Below are positions 28,625-39,809 of a stretch of 64,000 nt of DNA, in pieces (the stretch's first letter is position 1; each line of letters begins with the position of its first letter). This stretch comes from Corallium rubrum (taxonomy: Eukaryota > Cnidaria > Anthozoa > Scleralcyonacea > Coralliidae): contig CAXIUP010000141.1 in NCBI GenBank assembly GCA_964035015.1, forward strand, positions 384,501 to 448,500, given 5' to 3'. A program made the position numbers and the translations under genes. The notes beneath the pieces were generated by a model. That model was not told the origin of the DNA, did not search any database, and worked only from the letters and a program-made list of their open reading frames with translations.

Positions 28625-30507
28625 AAACTAGATCCCAAGGATAGTGCAAAGTTTCTAGTCAAAGATAATAACAATTTTTGCCACGTGTATGGACAGAGCT
28701 GCTAGTCCCGCAGCCTGCCAGCCCATTTTCTAAAGCTAAGCCGAAGTTAATTTAATACAAGCCAAAACTCAGACAAACAACCCAAAATAGAATCTCGAGG
28801 GATTCTTAAAGAGTCATTTTCTCTTGTCAAGAACGCAAAAAAATCAATTATAAACTCTGACAAACATGAATACTTTGTGCCCTACGCTATTGCTTTCCAG
28901 TCTGTTTAAAAACAAGTTCTTTATGAACTCCTCGAAATTTTTGTAAAAAGCTTGGCGCATCACAAGAAATCCGATACTAATATGTATCGTGTTACGTCCT
29001 GTGATGGTCCTTCCTCTTTTTTTGTTTTATTATATTGAGCTTCTGACTGAAAACCGAGGCCGCTTAACAGTTGTGTAAGCTGGGATCGCGGCGCTTCTCT
29101 TAACAGTTGGTAATATATGCATATATATGCTAATATGCAAATTGCAGTGTGCGGTAATTCGAAACTGGAAACAGCTGTGGGCTTCTGTGCCACATGAATG
29201 GCGCGTGACGCTCACTGAAAGCTTCTAGTAATTTGAGCTCGAACAAATTGACGTTGGCAGAACACCGTACCTGCGGTGTGATGTTTATTAGAAGTAATAA
29301 TGGGCATTTCACTCGATTACATAGCATGTTCTAGGGATTTTTGGTGAAGGAAAATTCGAGTGTAGAATATTAGTTGTCTAGATCTCAGCTTTCAGTGAGC
29401 GTCACGCGCCATTCACGAGGCACAAAGTCCATGATCCCAGCTTACACAACTGTTAGGCGGCCTCGGTTTTCAGTCAGAAGCTTAATATAATAAAACAAAA
29501 AAAAAAAGAAGGAAGAGCTATCACAAGCGTCAGAGTTGGGCTTCCTGTGGTCGATCCAGATCAAAATTGACTAAAATCTGCGAAGTGGATGTAAAGATAC
29601 AAAACTTTTTGTTGCCTTTACAAATTACGATCGTCTGATGATTATGTTGCTAGCTTCAGGTTATGTCCGCTTGCGAATCGTCTGCCCAATCACGCGCTAA
29701 CTTCACGCAGGTACAGATACATGTAAAACTTAAACAATCATGATTAATATATGGCCATGGTTCTTCGTATAGTTGTTTATTGAACGCCAAATCAAAATGC
29801 GAAGACAGTCTACAATCTCCAGTATACAGAATTTGTTATTGAGCTGACGTGCAAAACTGCTCGAGCGCCACTCGTGTAAAATATAACAGACACGAACCAA
29901 CAACACTCTGCAAACTGACTTCACAACATCGTCAACATGCCAGACCATATTAAAGTTGAATATAAAGCTTTTAACACTTATTCGCACCTCCACTAGGCAG
30001 ACTATAAATCCTTTCGTCCAGACCATATTTAATTAGCCATGCAGCTAAGCAAAGAAAGTCGTTGTTTTCGAGAAGAAAATTGACCGCTCCATTCGCTCCT
30101 TCGCATTTGTCCGCCATTGTTGCATTCGCCAGTCGCAAACAAAACCATGCGTGCGCAGTGCTATTCTAATATATTCCGGGGGAAAACTTCTTTTATTCTC
30201 GATATATTAAGATATTACCAGGATTTTACACGCCTTTCAAGAAATACCCATAGATAAGGTACAAACCTGTCTGTTATCACTCTTTAAGACTGACGAGCTT
30301 TAAGCGACATAAGTATTAGTCGTATATAAAAGACTGATACTGGTTTTTCACATTTTCACTGGTTTTAGCCTGTCAACTACGATGTATGTATGTCGTTAAA
30401 CCTTGGTAAGTTTACCCCCCGGAAAGTTTACACTATCTATCTATCTATCGTGTGAATTTTCGCCCCTCATCACAATACTGCAAAGTTTCTGTGAAACTTT
30501 GCACTAA
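28625..30507. repeat. Dispersed repeat, copy A (interrupted)
   Basis: It starts AAACTAGATCCCAAGGATAG and ends with GAAACTTTGCACTAA. It matches 41912-43436 over most of its length, for example AAGATAATAACAATTTTTGC, CCCAATCACGCGCTAA and GTAAGTTTACCCCCCGGAAA. GTGCAAAGTTTC near the start and GAAACTTTGCAC at the end are inverted. Copy A carries an extra MITE at 28998-29525. No coding potential is convincing. Confidence 0.75.
28998..29525. mobile_element. MITE inserted in dispersed repeat copy A
   Basis: GAGCTTCTGACTGAAAACCG and ACAGTTGTGTAAGCTGGGAT on the left are mirrored at 29430-29490. An inner pair (GCGCGTGACGCTCACTGAAA) is inverted again at 29390-29412. It is absent from the second copy at the equivalent point. 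Confidence 0.75.
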
Positions 30508-30517
30508 TAAGCAGCGA

Positions 30518-30692
30518 CATTTTCCTATCGAAATTGAACGATTTTGCCAGACATCAACCGCCACTTCCTGTCGAGACTTCAAACTGTCGTAACGTAGCAA
30601 CGAAAGTTTCAAATTTCATTCAACAGTATGAAGTCTCGACAGGAAGTGGCGCTTGATGTCTGGCAAAATCGTTCAATTTCGATAGGAAAATG
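30518..30692. repeat. Palindromic MITE
   Basis: CATTTTCCTATCGAAATTGA, CGATTTTGCCAGACATCAA and CCACTTCCTGTCGAGACTTC pair with their complements on the right across a ~45-bp loop. Confidence 0.8.
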
Positions 30693-30984
30693 TTCCTGTT
30701 CATTGCAATTCAAACTCGCTTTAGCAAAAGTATCTATCTATTTTTCTTTGTTGGCAAAAACTAAGCTTTAACTTTGTTATTTCAGACAGGAACGATGTTG
30801 AAGTTGATCTTGGTCGAGCCGAGTTACTAGCGAGCGCTACTACCCGAATCTTGGTAGATTTACGTCATCAGTATGGAATTTCTTGGCTCGTTGCTCAGAC
30901 ATCTCTTCCGCGAGGGGCGAGCGAGAGGAGACGGCTGTTTACTCAGGCTACTGTGAAGTATGCACCACATTCACCCGTCGTCGA

Positions 30985-31745
30985 TCTGATCTCCCTCGGC
31001 CCACTCCCACCTTTGCTGGCGCGGTAGAGAGCCTCTCGCCTCCGTAGAGGTTCTTTCGGAGATCGGATATTTCGGAGATGCGTCGAAATCGTCAGCTGGA
31101 CATAAGGAGTGCGGGCGCATAGCGAAAGAGAAAGAGAAAAAATAACCTCTGCCAGATTTCTGTGTCAATATGGCGGTATCAGGGGGGCGTCAATAACTTT
31201 TGGAACTGCAGGTTGTAGAAATCATGTCGAATATAGCAGAAGGTTACACGACCACAGTTAATTGAATGTGTGGAGAAACTAGGAAAGTTCGTTGTTTCAA
31301 TGTGAGCTACACGTCGGCCGATATAAGTATGTTATCCTCTGGTTCGTCAGTCTTCGTCTGATATATTAAACGGCAAAACTGAGTATATTTTGTCTTTTTT
31401 ACAAAAAAAGACATATTATAAACATGTCATAATCACTTACCAACAAATATGTTACTAATATAGACGTGGATGGCTTAGTTATCCGTGAATTAGCAAGTCA
31501 TGCAAGAAACCGACATCTTGTGCAAGAAACCGACAGAAATCTGGCAGAGGCTAAATGTTATTTCCCATTGCAGTGATTGGACCAGTTTCGCCCGCACTAC
31601 TTATGTCCAGCTGACGCTTCCGAGCATCTCCGACGACCCCCGAAACCTCCAATCACCGAAATTTAACCTCAGCGGAGGAGAGAGATATAGAGCCTCTGCG
31701 GAGATCTCTACTTTGCGCAATGCCAGTAGCCCCAGTGAACGCCTA
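30985..31745. mobile_element. Inverted-repeat element
   Basis: AATAACCTCTGCCAGATTTC at about 31140 is mirrored by GAAATCTGGCAGAGGCTAAA at about 31535. GTCAGCTGGACATAAG is mirrored by CTTATGTCCAGCTGAC. The arms are diverged further out. No transposase is seen in the middle. Confidence 0.55.
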
Positions 31746-31875
31746 ACCCAGGCGTCTTGTTAGAGAAAATTGCTTAATTTATGTAATTTCTTCCTCCGAT
31801 ATCCAAACCACAGACACGGTACTGATTTCCTTTGTGTTTTCTTCATGAATTATTAATGAGTTTGAGCTAGTCATA

Positions 31876-32006
31876 TAATAAACTACTTATTGACCTCGCT
31901 TGTTCGGTCAGTACTAGTGAAATATCGGACCTCCGTTTTCTGCACGACGTCGGTCCGATATTTCACTAGCACAGACCTCACGCTCGGTCAATAAGTAGTA
32001 ATTATT
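31876..32006. repeat. Palindromic MITE next to an Ig exon
   Basis: ATAAACTACTTATTGACC and CTAGTGAAATATCGGACC are mirrored by GGTCCGATATTTCACTAG and GGTCAATAAGTAGTAATTAT. It ends only 13 bases from the donor side of the Ig exon at 32019. Confidence 0.8.
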
Positions 32007-32018
32007 GTGCATACTTAC

Positions 32019-32270
32019 ACTTCACTGTGATGTTGATAAATTTTGTATCAGTTAAATTGTGACTCCTAACAGTGCAGTTATAAGTTCCAGCATCTCTTGC
32101 GCCGATATTTTTAAGAGTCAAGTTTTTCTTCAAATATCCAGTTCCATTGATCATCATTCCATTTTTCGACCATGATGCTGTAGCAGGAGGATTGCCTCCA
32201 GTAGCGCTACATAAAAATGTAATATTTTCACCTTCTTCAAAAGTGAGAGAAGGTGAACTGTAGTTTATGT
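32019..32270 (-). CDS. Ig-receptor gene: second Ig domain exon
   Basis: The exon encodes INYSSPSLTFEEGENITF with FLCSATGGNPPATASW (first Cys and core Trp), NLTLKNIGARDAGTYNC (DxGTYxC, second Cys) and ends FINITVK. It is a compact C2/I-type domain. The GTAAGT donor at 32018-32013 gives phase 1 and joins cleanly to the next exon. The 5' edge is uncertain. An exon start at 32270 has the right phase but is preceded by TG, not AG. The nearest CAG acceptor (start 32257) would be out of phase with the preceding exon. An extra exon, a non-canonical site or a disabling mutation could explain this. Confidence 0.65.
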
Positions 32271-32632
32271 CAATTAGATATATGTATCGCACACATGTAC
32301 TGACATGTTTGCGGGAAAAGAGCGATGGATGAATGCCCCTTCATTTTTCAACTGACATTTAGAAGAAAGAATAAGAGTGGAATCTCTATAAAAACATTTT
32401 AAAATAAGTAAAAAATAGGCAGGCTTGGGCGTACATGTATCTACTGCGTCAGACTGCTCTGAGTGACTTGGGATGTGATCGGGAAAACCTTCTGATATGT
32501 GATTGGTCCAAAGAATATTCTATTGTTACTTAACTAACATCGGAAAACCTTGCATGCCGACATAGTATCCACTCGTATGCGCACTAGTTACAAGTTGTCT
32601 GTTCATTCACCGGGCAAACATGACGGACATGT

Positions 32633-32735
32633 AGGCCTAAAGTACGTATAGTTCCAGTCACCTACGCGGCCTTTTGACTGGATCAGACTTGACCAGACCG
32701 CGTAGAAGACTGGAACTATACGTACTTCAGGCCCA
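32633..32735. repeat. Hairpin repeat
   Basis: AAAGTACGTATAGTTCCAGT pairs with ACTGGAACTATACGTACTT around a loop that contains CTACGCGG and CCGCGTAG. Confidence 0.75.
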
Positions 32736-32739
32736 AAAG

Positions 32740-34020
32740 GATCGTGGGCTCTTGGAACAAGATTGCCACAAAGATATCGCTCCAGTTATATATGGAGCTC
32801 ACTGGGTAAGCATTGCCCCATAATCCCACTTATTGAGAGTCAAAACTTCTAAAGCGTTCAAAAATTTATGTTTTTTGTTTATTTTCATGTTATTGATCGA
32901 TCTTTGCTTGTTGACTTCTCACCTCAATGGGAAGCCGTAATTTATTTTATTTTATTTGCTTTGCCATGCTCAAACAATACGGGTACAGACATCGACAAAA
33001 ACAACTGGCATAACCGCAACAGCTTATGCCAATTACTGCGGTCCCTAAAGATTACAACAAATACAACTACACTGATACACAAGATAATTACAAACATTAA
33101 GCTAAAAACAACACGATATCGATTTAGTTAGATCACGAGCTTTGTTACATGTTGATTGCATATCGATCTTCCATGTTCGTGGATCTTCTGCATTAAAACA
33201 ATGGGAAGCCGTAATTCGTAAGACAATACTTTCCCTGTATGCTCAATTTTTGTTGTCGCCCTTCCCTCATACAAGTGAGTTGGCTCACAAGCTATTTTCT
33301 ACGTACATGTATGCACAGTTTTGGCAATTGCTTTAAATGTATAAACACCGCAGAAACACGTCTGCGCATGCATGCGTTGGTTAGCTTGCTCCATCTGACT
33401 TCAATATGGCGCGCAATCTGTTGCGACTTTTCAAAGCCAATCAACTTGGTTTGATAAGCTTTCGAAAGTAAGTAAGAAAATTCACTAATTATAGAATGAA
33501 CAGAAATGAAAACTACAGAAATATTAGTTATTTGGTTGTGGTTCGGTCAACAAAATCAAAACGTATCTTATGGGTATCTTATGGGTTATTAGATTGGGGT
33601 GGTTCAAATGTCAACAAGAATCAATTTAACATCTCGTATAATATTTTCTCCAGGTATTAAACAAAGATTAATTTTTATGAGCGGAAGATATTCCACGCAA
33701 TTCGTTGACGCGCAAAACGTGTCTCACTTCTCACGTGTTTATTTAATTGACTCATGTCTATAAATTATACATTTTCCTTGCTTATCTTATGGGTCGTTTT
33801 CACACTCACGTGATCGGTAGCCCCGTTGGGGTGGTGAAACAATACGAAATGTTTGAATAAGAATAGATTTAAATTCCCATAGGATAAGGATTGTGCACCA
33901 ATATGCCGCCGTGAAGTCAGATGAAAACCAAGAATATAAAGAATTAACAAACGAAGTTCTCAACTTTGTTAATAAATAGTTCATAAGATAAAAACAGAGG
34001 AAATCAGTGTACTGAGACCA
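32740..34020. other. Intron sequence, no gene recognised
   Basis: AT-rich. The phrase AATGGGAAGCCGTAATT recurs at about 32927 and 33200. Short open frames here have no family pattern. Confidence 0.5.
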
Positions 34021-34026
34021 ACGTTA

Positions 34027-34257
34027 CGCTATGTGCACACCGTGTCGTTTCTGTGCGTTTTCATTTGAAACGCGCTTCAAAAAGCATAGTTTTCACGGCG
34101 TGTTCACCCGAAAACGGATGAAAACGACATCAATTGACGAAAACGTCTATTACTGAAACTATATATCTCATAATCGTTTCACTATTAAAAACGTTTTCAA
34201 CTGTGTCGTTTTGCTTTCTGTTCTTGTGTAAACAGGTCTAAACTTCGTCAAAACGTT
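34027..34257. mobile_element. Diverged MITE (GTGTCGTTTTC-type ends)
   Basis: CTATGTGCACACCGTGTCGT at the left and inverted AAAACG-rich runs at the right. The interior has repeated GAAAACG words. Ends are poorly conserved. Confidence 0.45.
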
Positions 34258-34286
34258 GGAACGCTAAAAATTCAAGATGGCGATTA

Positions 34287-34428
34287 AGACTATGTGCACA
34301 CGGTAACGTTTCCGAGCGTTTTCGTATTGTTTACTGTTCTCAAGGGAATCGAGAACAATCCATTCATTACTTGAAACAATACGAAAACGCTCGGAAACGT
34401 TACCATGTACACGTAGCCTCAAGATTTC
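34287..34428. repeat. Palindromic MITE
   Basis: CGGTAACGTTTCCGAGCGTT followed by TTCGTATTGTTT pairs with AAACAATACGAAAACGCTCG and GAAACGTTACC on the right. Confidence 0.8.
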
Positions 34429-34474
34429 TTGTCCTCCGAGAGCTTGCATGGTTCTTTAACTGGTATATCCTTGG

Positions 34475-34840
34475 TTGTTAACGCAACATCATCAACTAGA
34501 AATACATGAACGCAACAACCCCTCGCCCGCTTTATATGCATTTTTTATACCATGGTGCGAGTTGCTACAAGTTTTAGAGGGAGATACAGTTCATTTTCCA
34601 GCTCCCAAACATTTGGCGAAGAAAGACATAGTCTTGGAGAAAGATACGCCATTTTTTGCTACAAGTGACGCCCCTCTCACGCTTGTCAAGGGCGGTAGTG
34701 TGGACCGGGTGAATACTGAAATGATGCAAGTGCGGTGGCGGGCGTTCAAACTCTCAAAGCAAATACCTCAACCGAAACAGAAGCAATTGAAACCTTGCAG
34801 TTCTTGTTTTGCAAGTTTAATTTTAAACAACGTTCACTAA
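34475..34840 (+). pseudogene. Unassigned element-derived ORF, C-terminal piece
   Basis: The 121-codon frame includes DTPFFATSDAPLTLV, TEMMQVRWRAFKLSKQIP and LKPCSSCFASLIL. The spacing of an ATS-D box followed by an MMxxRW segment and a terminal CxxCF looks like a conserved protein end, perhaps of a viral or transposon SF3-type ATPase. No Walker A is present and I cannot name a family. It lies just after ACTAGAAATACATGAA, a repeat end also found inverted at about 53920 and 54918. Confidence 0.3.
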
Positions 34841-34902
34841 CAATAATAAATAATGTGCGTGATCACACTCACTCGTAACATGATCCCCTAAGCGGTTTAA
34901 GT

Positions 34903-35350
34903 GTTTGTCTCCACGGTTCTCACCACGGTTCTCACTACCAAAACTTCAAATAACTTGAAAATTAGTGGTTCTCTTGAGATTTTTTTCCTAATAAGTTATA
35001 AAGTAAAGGGATTCTTATATGAAACCATCTTTATTGGAGGAATATACGGTTTAAAATCATGTTTTAGAGACGATTCTCCTATTATGACTAAAAATAACTC
35101 TGATTACTATGACTTCTTTATAGACAGGAAGTGAGAACCGTCGCTGGTTAACCCTTATTTTTTGTTTCTACTGCGTGATAAACAAATTTTAGATTGCGAC
35201 TACGACTTTATTAGTGTAGGTTAAGGGTTTGAGCAATTACAATGTGAAAATCGTGTGTGGAAAACAGTAAAATAGGGGCAAAAGGGGAGATATTGAGAGT
35301 GCGAACCGTGGTGAGAACCGTGGTGAGAACTGTAGTGGAAACTGTCTCAG
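34903..35350. mobile_element. MITE with CGGTTCTCAC-rich TIRs
   Basis: CCACGGTTCTCACCACGGTT at the left is mirrored by AACCGTGGTGAGAACCGTGG at the right, within a longer imperfect TIR. There is no coding sequence. It lies directly beside the Tc1/mariner gene and could be a relative using the same transposase. Confidence 0.65.
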
Positions 35351-35381
35351 AATAATGTTTCTTAATTTAGACCTATTTCAG

Positions 35382-36433
35382 TTAATATTTTGTTCTAAAA
35401 CCTTTGCCTGTTATTACAGCATCAATTCGACGTGGCATGCTTAATATAAGATTGTTAATAAAATCTACAGAACTTTCTAGTATTGTTTTGCGAACTCTTG
35501 CTTTGAACTCACACCATGACTCGCGTATAATGCCCGTTTCCCGCGCCTGAAATTCGAGTTCCTTCTTAACAATGTGAAAAAAGTTCTCGATAGGATTGAG
35601 ATCAGGAGAACGAGGAGGGATGACAAATAGTTTACTGCCTTGATTTTGGATGGCTTTCATTGCAGCAGCACTTGTTTGGGATGGGTCGTTATCCATTATA
35701 AACATCTTTTCACCAGTACGACCAGAAAAGAGAATAGGAAAATTTCTTTCAATAAAATCGGAGAAATAGTTCCCGTTCATTTTCTTGTATTCTTCTGCCA
35801 ATATAACTCCTTTACTGTACGCAATAGCCACGAGAAGATGCAAGGACTTACCACCAGGTAATGTTTTTGATCCCTTACTCGTTATTTGAAGGCCTTCCTT
35901 TTTCTTTCTCCATACCTTTCCCTTTGGTACTACAGCTTGTCCCATTGGGTTTGTCTTGAATACAAACGACACTCCATCCAAGTAGAACGCAATATTCTGA
36001 TGGAAAAACTGAGGGTTTCCTTTTAAAATTTGCTTACATTTTCGAGCAAATTTTAGACGTTTAATACGATCTAACCGGCTCAACACTCTTTTTTGCGCGC
36101 TTGTAAATACTGGAATCCCTGAGACCGAACTTCTCGGTAAAATGTTCGATAGGACACATCGTATCTATTAAGTCCGCTATAAGAAATTAATGTCTTTAAT
36201 GAGAAATTCGGATTCACAACACGCAACTGAACGATAGAGCGAGCCAGCTGCCTTCTATCACGTTCCGACAATTTCTTTGGACGTCCCCCTTGTCTGCTTT
36301 TTCTCACTATTATTATACAATATATAAAAATAGATTTACTACCAGGATAAATTTGAATTACGACATGAGTACATAATAAAACTGTTCTTAAACCGATTTG
36401 TCTCCCATTTTGCATGGTAGTATGAATTTCCAA
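35382..36433 (-). pseudogene. Tc1/mariner transposase (DD34E), one frameshift
   Basis: The N-terminal frame (36080-36433) contains a GGRPKKLSERDRRQLARSI helix-turn-helix with a GRPK linker. The C-terminal frame (35382-36086) holds the catalytic core: FYLDGVSF (first Asp), MFIMDNDPSQ (second Asp) and PRSPDLNPIENFF (Glu). There are 34 residues between the second Asp and the Glu, i.e. DD34E as in Tc1. The frames meet at 36080-36086 around QARKKEC/MLSR, so one small indel inactivates an otherwise complete gene of about 330 residues. The transposon ends were not identified with confidence. Confidence 0.85.
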
Positions 36434-36592
36434 GGGTGTCTGATATTATACTCAGTTGTACATTTTTCAGGAAGCAGATCGTGAAGACGATGTTCACTAT
36501 TGTTAACGACAATACAGTGTTAAACATTTTTGTGCATATTTGGCTGTGATGATTGGATTAAGTGACTTAGTGTTCATCGTACTCTAGATTTG

Positions 36593-36750
36593 GGTTTATA
36601 ACTGATAAAGTCCTCTTTTGAACACGCTCTAACTCTGTCATTAGATAGTTCGGCAAGGAGTAGTGAAAAACCGGTACGGCATAGTCGAGAATAGATCTAA
36701 TGGAAGTTAAGTAAAAAAGCCAATAAATTTCGACGCTGTGAACGTGAAAA
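36593..36750 (-). pseudogene. Non-LTR (LINE) reverse transcriptase C-terminal fragment
   Basis: The minus frame reads YLTSIRSILDYAVPVFHYSL then LTELERVQKRTLSVI-like text (with Met for Leu at its start). This matches the region after the LINE RT domain, where SxLxYxxxVFxxxLPxYLxxxLExVQKR is conserved. Only about 50 codons remain. Confidence 0.65.
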
Positions 36751-36759
36751 TGAGCGCTT

Positions 36760-37505
36760 AAATGGTCACCAACATTGAACAGGGTGGCCGGGGGAACATA
36801 AAACGGAAAATGTTGCTTTTTAGGTTGATGTGTCCCAACACTTTTGTCACTGATTGTAGATTAGTTAGTTTCGGGCTACCTGTGGTAGCCGAGTCTAGGT
36901 TTCGGCGGTTTTCCTGTATTTTTCTGGTCGACAAATTGCAATTATTGCATCATCCCGATAGGCTTTGCGAAACCACGTGGTGTGCTCATTTTCATGCGCC
37001 AGAAGATCACAAGTGACTTACTGAACACTGTTATTGATCAGTCATGGGGCTGACAACTGTGTTAATGTTAAATATGCTCACTAACGCTTACCACTGCAGA
37101 CATTGAGGGCGGTAAATCTACACTAACATGTTGATGGTGAGCTATTTATATTTCTATCTGGGTTAATATTCCGCCGTCTCGATCAAGACAAACTGATTAT
37201 AAACGATTTATATGATTTATTGAATTTTAATACTGAAAAGTATTACTGCTGACTATTGGAAACTATTTGCAAGATGAGCGAGACATAAACAACGTTGAAA
37301 ACAGAATTGACAACTTGCAAAGGACGGGTAAATATGCTTTGTTGACATTTCGTACTGAAGAGACTCAATTTTAATTAAGCTAAATGGGAAAACTATAAGT
37401 GTATTGAATTTTTAAGTAATGTTTACAACACGAGCGGCCGTGTTGTATTGAATATACAATCACGAGCCGAATAAACAACTTGTGAAATGAATAAATAGTA
37501 AAAAT
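36760..37505. other. Intron sequence
   Basis: Includes GGGCTACCTGTGGTAGCCGA with GTCTAGGTTTCGGC near 36874-36905, shared with about 14625-14650. No gene is seen. Confidence 0.45.
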
Positions 37506-37509
37506 CCCT

Positions 37510-37606
37510 TTGGGATATTGAGATGCTAATTAGTTACAAGCACTAGTGGTAAGTGGTTGTATCAGAAGAGTATACATCCACTGGTGGTTGTAACTAATTA
37601 GCATCA
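37510..37606. repeat. Hairpin repeat
   Basis: GATGCTAATTAGTTACAA and CACTAGTGGTAAGTGG pair with CCACTGGTGGTTGTAACTAA and TTAGCATC. Confidence 0.75.
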
Positions 37607-37987
37607 TTGGTTTTAGTTTGTATGGGGTTTACAGGGGTTACATGTGACGTAATTTCTGAAATTGGATTGGCTGCAAAACTCATGAATTAGTAATGAATTT
37701 CACAATATTTGTAATTTGCTTTGTTATTGCCTGGATTATGTATTGGCGTGTTAATAAAGTTATGCCAAATAAACTCGATGTGATTCAACTGCTTCACTAG
37801 CTTTACAATTTCAATGAGTGTGTGTATTTTAATAGTTTCTTGGTACGTTCGCTTGTTGTCGCTCGTCTAGGTAATATACTGCTTACTGTGTAGCACCAAA
37901 TAATGCAAAAAATACTGATAAACAATCTGATAAACATGTAATATGTATAAACTATGTCAAACTGTTTGCACGTTTAGATTAACGCTG

Positions 37988-38096
37988 TGAAGTTAGCTGC
38001 TAGTTCGCCGCTACACCAATGTTTTGCCGGTCTTGTAGCTCGTTCAATCCAGCCTTTTCACTATTGGCTGGCGAACTGGCAGCTAACTTACCGGGG
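37988..38096. repeat. Hairpin repeat
   Basis: AAGTTAGCTGCTAGTTCGCC pairs with GGCGAACTGGCAGCTAACTT across a ~65-bp loop. Confidence 0.75.
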
Positions 38097-38218
38097 TTGT
38101 CTAATGATCGCTTGAATCTACCGAATTTAGCACTGTAGATTATTTTGTACTTTTTAACAAAGGCTTAATATGTGCACGCTGTTATCGTGCATAGGCTATG
38201 CCAAGCTGCATTGCTGTG

Positions 38219-38255
38219 ACTAGCCCGAGTGAACGCCTAAGCAGGCGTCTTGTTA
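38219..38255 (+). repeat. Conserved hairpin terminus (copy 1)
   Basis: AGCCCGAGTGAACGCCTAAG followed by CAGGCGTCTTGTTA, with a short stem (ACGCCT/AGGCGT). Copies at 44230-44266 and, diverged, at 31732-31762 suggest the 3' end of a Helitron-like or other rolling-circle family, although no CTRR end is present. Confidence 0.45.
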
Positions 38256-38392
38256 TATCATGCACTGCAGATGGCACAAGTTTGCCGAGACAGGTTTACA
38301 TTAAAAACAAGACGGCAGTCAGAGACTGCATGCATATACCTCCGTCAGCGGGTTATTAGAGATGTTTAAAAAGAAAACGAATCATCCCACTA

Positions 38393-38448
38393 ACTCAGTG
38401 GTAGCATCGCAGGGTCGCGGGTTCAATTCCTAGTTGGAAAGTCTTGAT
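38393..38448 (+). repeat. tRNA-derived sequence with A and B boxes
   Basis: CTAACTCAGTGGTAGCATCG (A-box region) and CGCGGGTTCAATTCCTAG (B-box and T-arm) lie only about 15 bases apart, so the anticodon arm is missing. It is a tRNA pseudogene or SINE head. Confidence 0.5.
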
Positions 38449-38739
38449 GTTGCATTTTTCGCAACTGGTCCTGGTTTGGTCTTATAATGTATATATTCCA
38501 ACACTCCAAATTTTCCTTCACCAAAATTACCTCCCACTAACCAGGCTAGCTCAGTGAAGGCTTGCGCATGTATGAATGAACAAAATACTTGATTGCACTC
38601 GTACCAAAGTTATGAAAAATGTTTGCATAAAATAGGGGATAAGCGCAATCAAGCATACTTCTGCACAGAGAAATCTTGTAGTCAGATTTCTATTAATTTT
38701 TTCACGAAAATCGGTGCAATACTTTTTGAGATTACCTGG

Positions 38740-38920
<181 letters not shown>

Positions 38921-39107
38921 TTTAATAAAACAATTATGACTCGCTTTGGGCGTTATCAAAGTTATACGTCAACAGAGAATAAACCTTGCCTTGATAATGC
39001 TTGCTATCTGGCACTGGCAAAAAGCGCATCCGATACAACTATTTATTAAAAGACATTAAAAGACAGTTGCATCATGTCGGGGGCAACAAAAATAATCAAT
39101 TTCTTAC

Positions 39108-39440
39108 CTAAAACGATAACCAGTACTTCAGAAGAAGGATTAGGGTCCACACCACTCACTGCAATTCTAAGTCTGTATGTTCCATTATAATCCAGACTCA
39201 CATTTGTTAAAACCAATGTCGCTGGCTTTATAACGTTGATATTAGGTAAACTGGAAGTGGTTGTATCTACTGCGCCACTAAAGATACCAGCCAGTAGTCC
39301 ATACGATTTACCAAGATTGCTGAAAAACCATTCAATAAAACCGGTTCTTGCGGCACCAAAATCATATGTCCATTGTAAAGTAACATTTGATCCTTTTGGC
39401 ACGTAAGTAAGATTACCAAACGATGGAAGGGTGATATTAC
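39108..39440 (-). CDS. Ig-receptor gene: first (V-like) Ig domain exon
   Basis: The exon reads NITLPSFGNLTYVPKGSNVT, then LQWTYDFGAARTGFIEWFF, ALVLTNVSLD-like text (AT-LVLTNVSLDYNGTYRL) and VDPNPSSEVLVIVL. The strand pattern and DYNGTYRLRI correspond to an Ig V-type fold. The usual first Cys is replaced in LQW and the second Cys by Leu in GTYRL, so the canonical disulphide appears absent. That is seen in some divergent cnidarian N-terminal Ig domains. The AG acceptor at 39441-39442 and GTAAGA donor at 39107-39102 both give phase 1. It joins in frame to the signal-peptide exon. Confidence 0.72.
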
Positions 39441-39708
39441 CTATAAGATATAAAGAAAATAGGAATTTGATCATATATAGATGTTTATTAATTTGACGAA
39501 TTATCTAGAAATGTTAAAAACAAAACCTTTGTATTTGATGCCCGCTTGGCTCGCAAGGCATGGTTTTATTGGTTGACAAATAGAGGTGGAAGGACTGCAT
39601 CAAGGAAGATGGAAAGTCGATTGATTTGGAGATGTGCGGAGAAAGAGCAAGATGGAAAGTGGTAACGAGACGACCTGACTCCCCATTGAGGGGAAAAAAA
39701 CTGATGAC

Positions 39709-39715
39709 GATGATA

Positions 39716-39767
<52 letters not shown>

Positions 39768-39800
39768 CGATGACGATGATAATGACGACGACGACGATGA
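39709..39800. repeat. (GAT)n microsatellite
   Basis: About 30 GAT/GAC triplets. His-, Ser-, Ile- and Met-run frames here are artefacts. Confidence 0.95.
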
Positions 39801-39809
39801 TATTGATGA

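Noticed and set aside
38393..38448. Functional tRNA gene
   Set aside because: A and B boxes are too close; the anticodon arm is missing.
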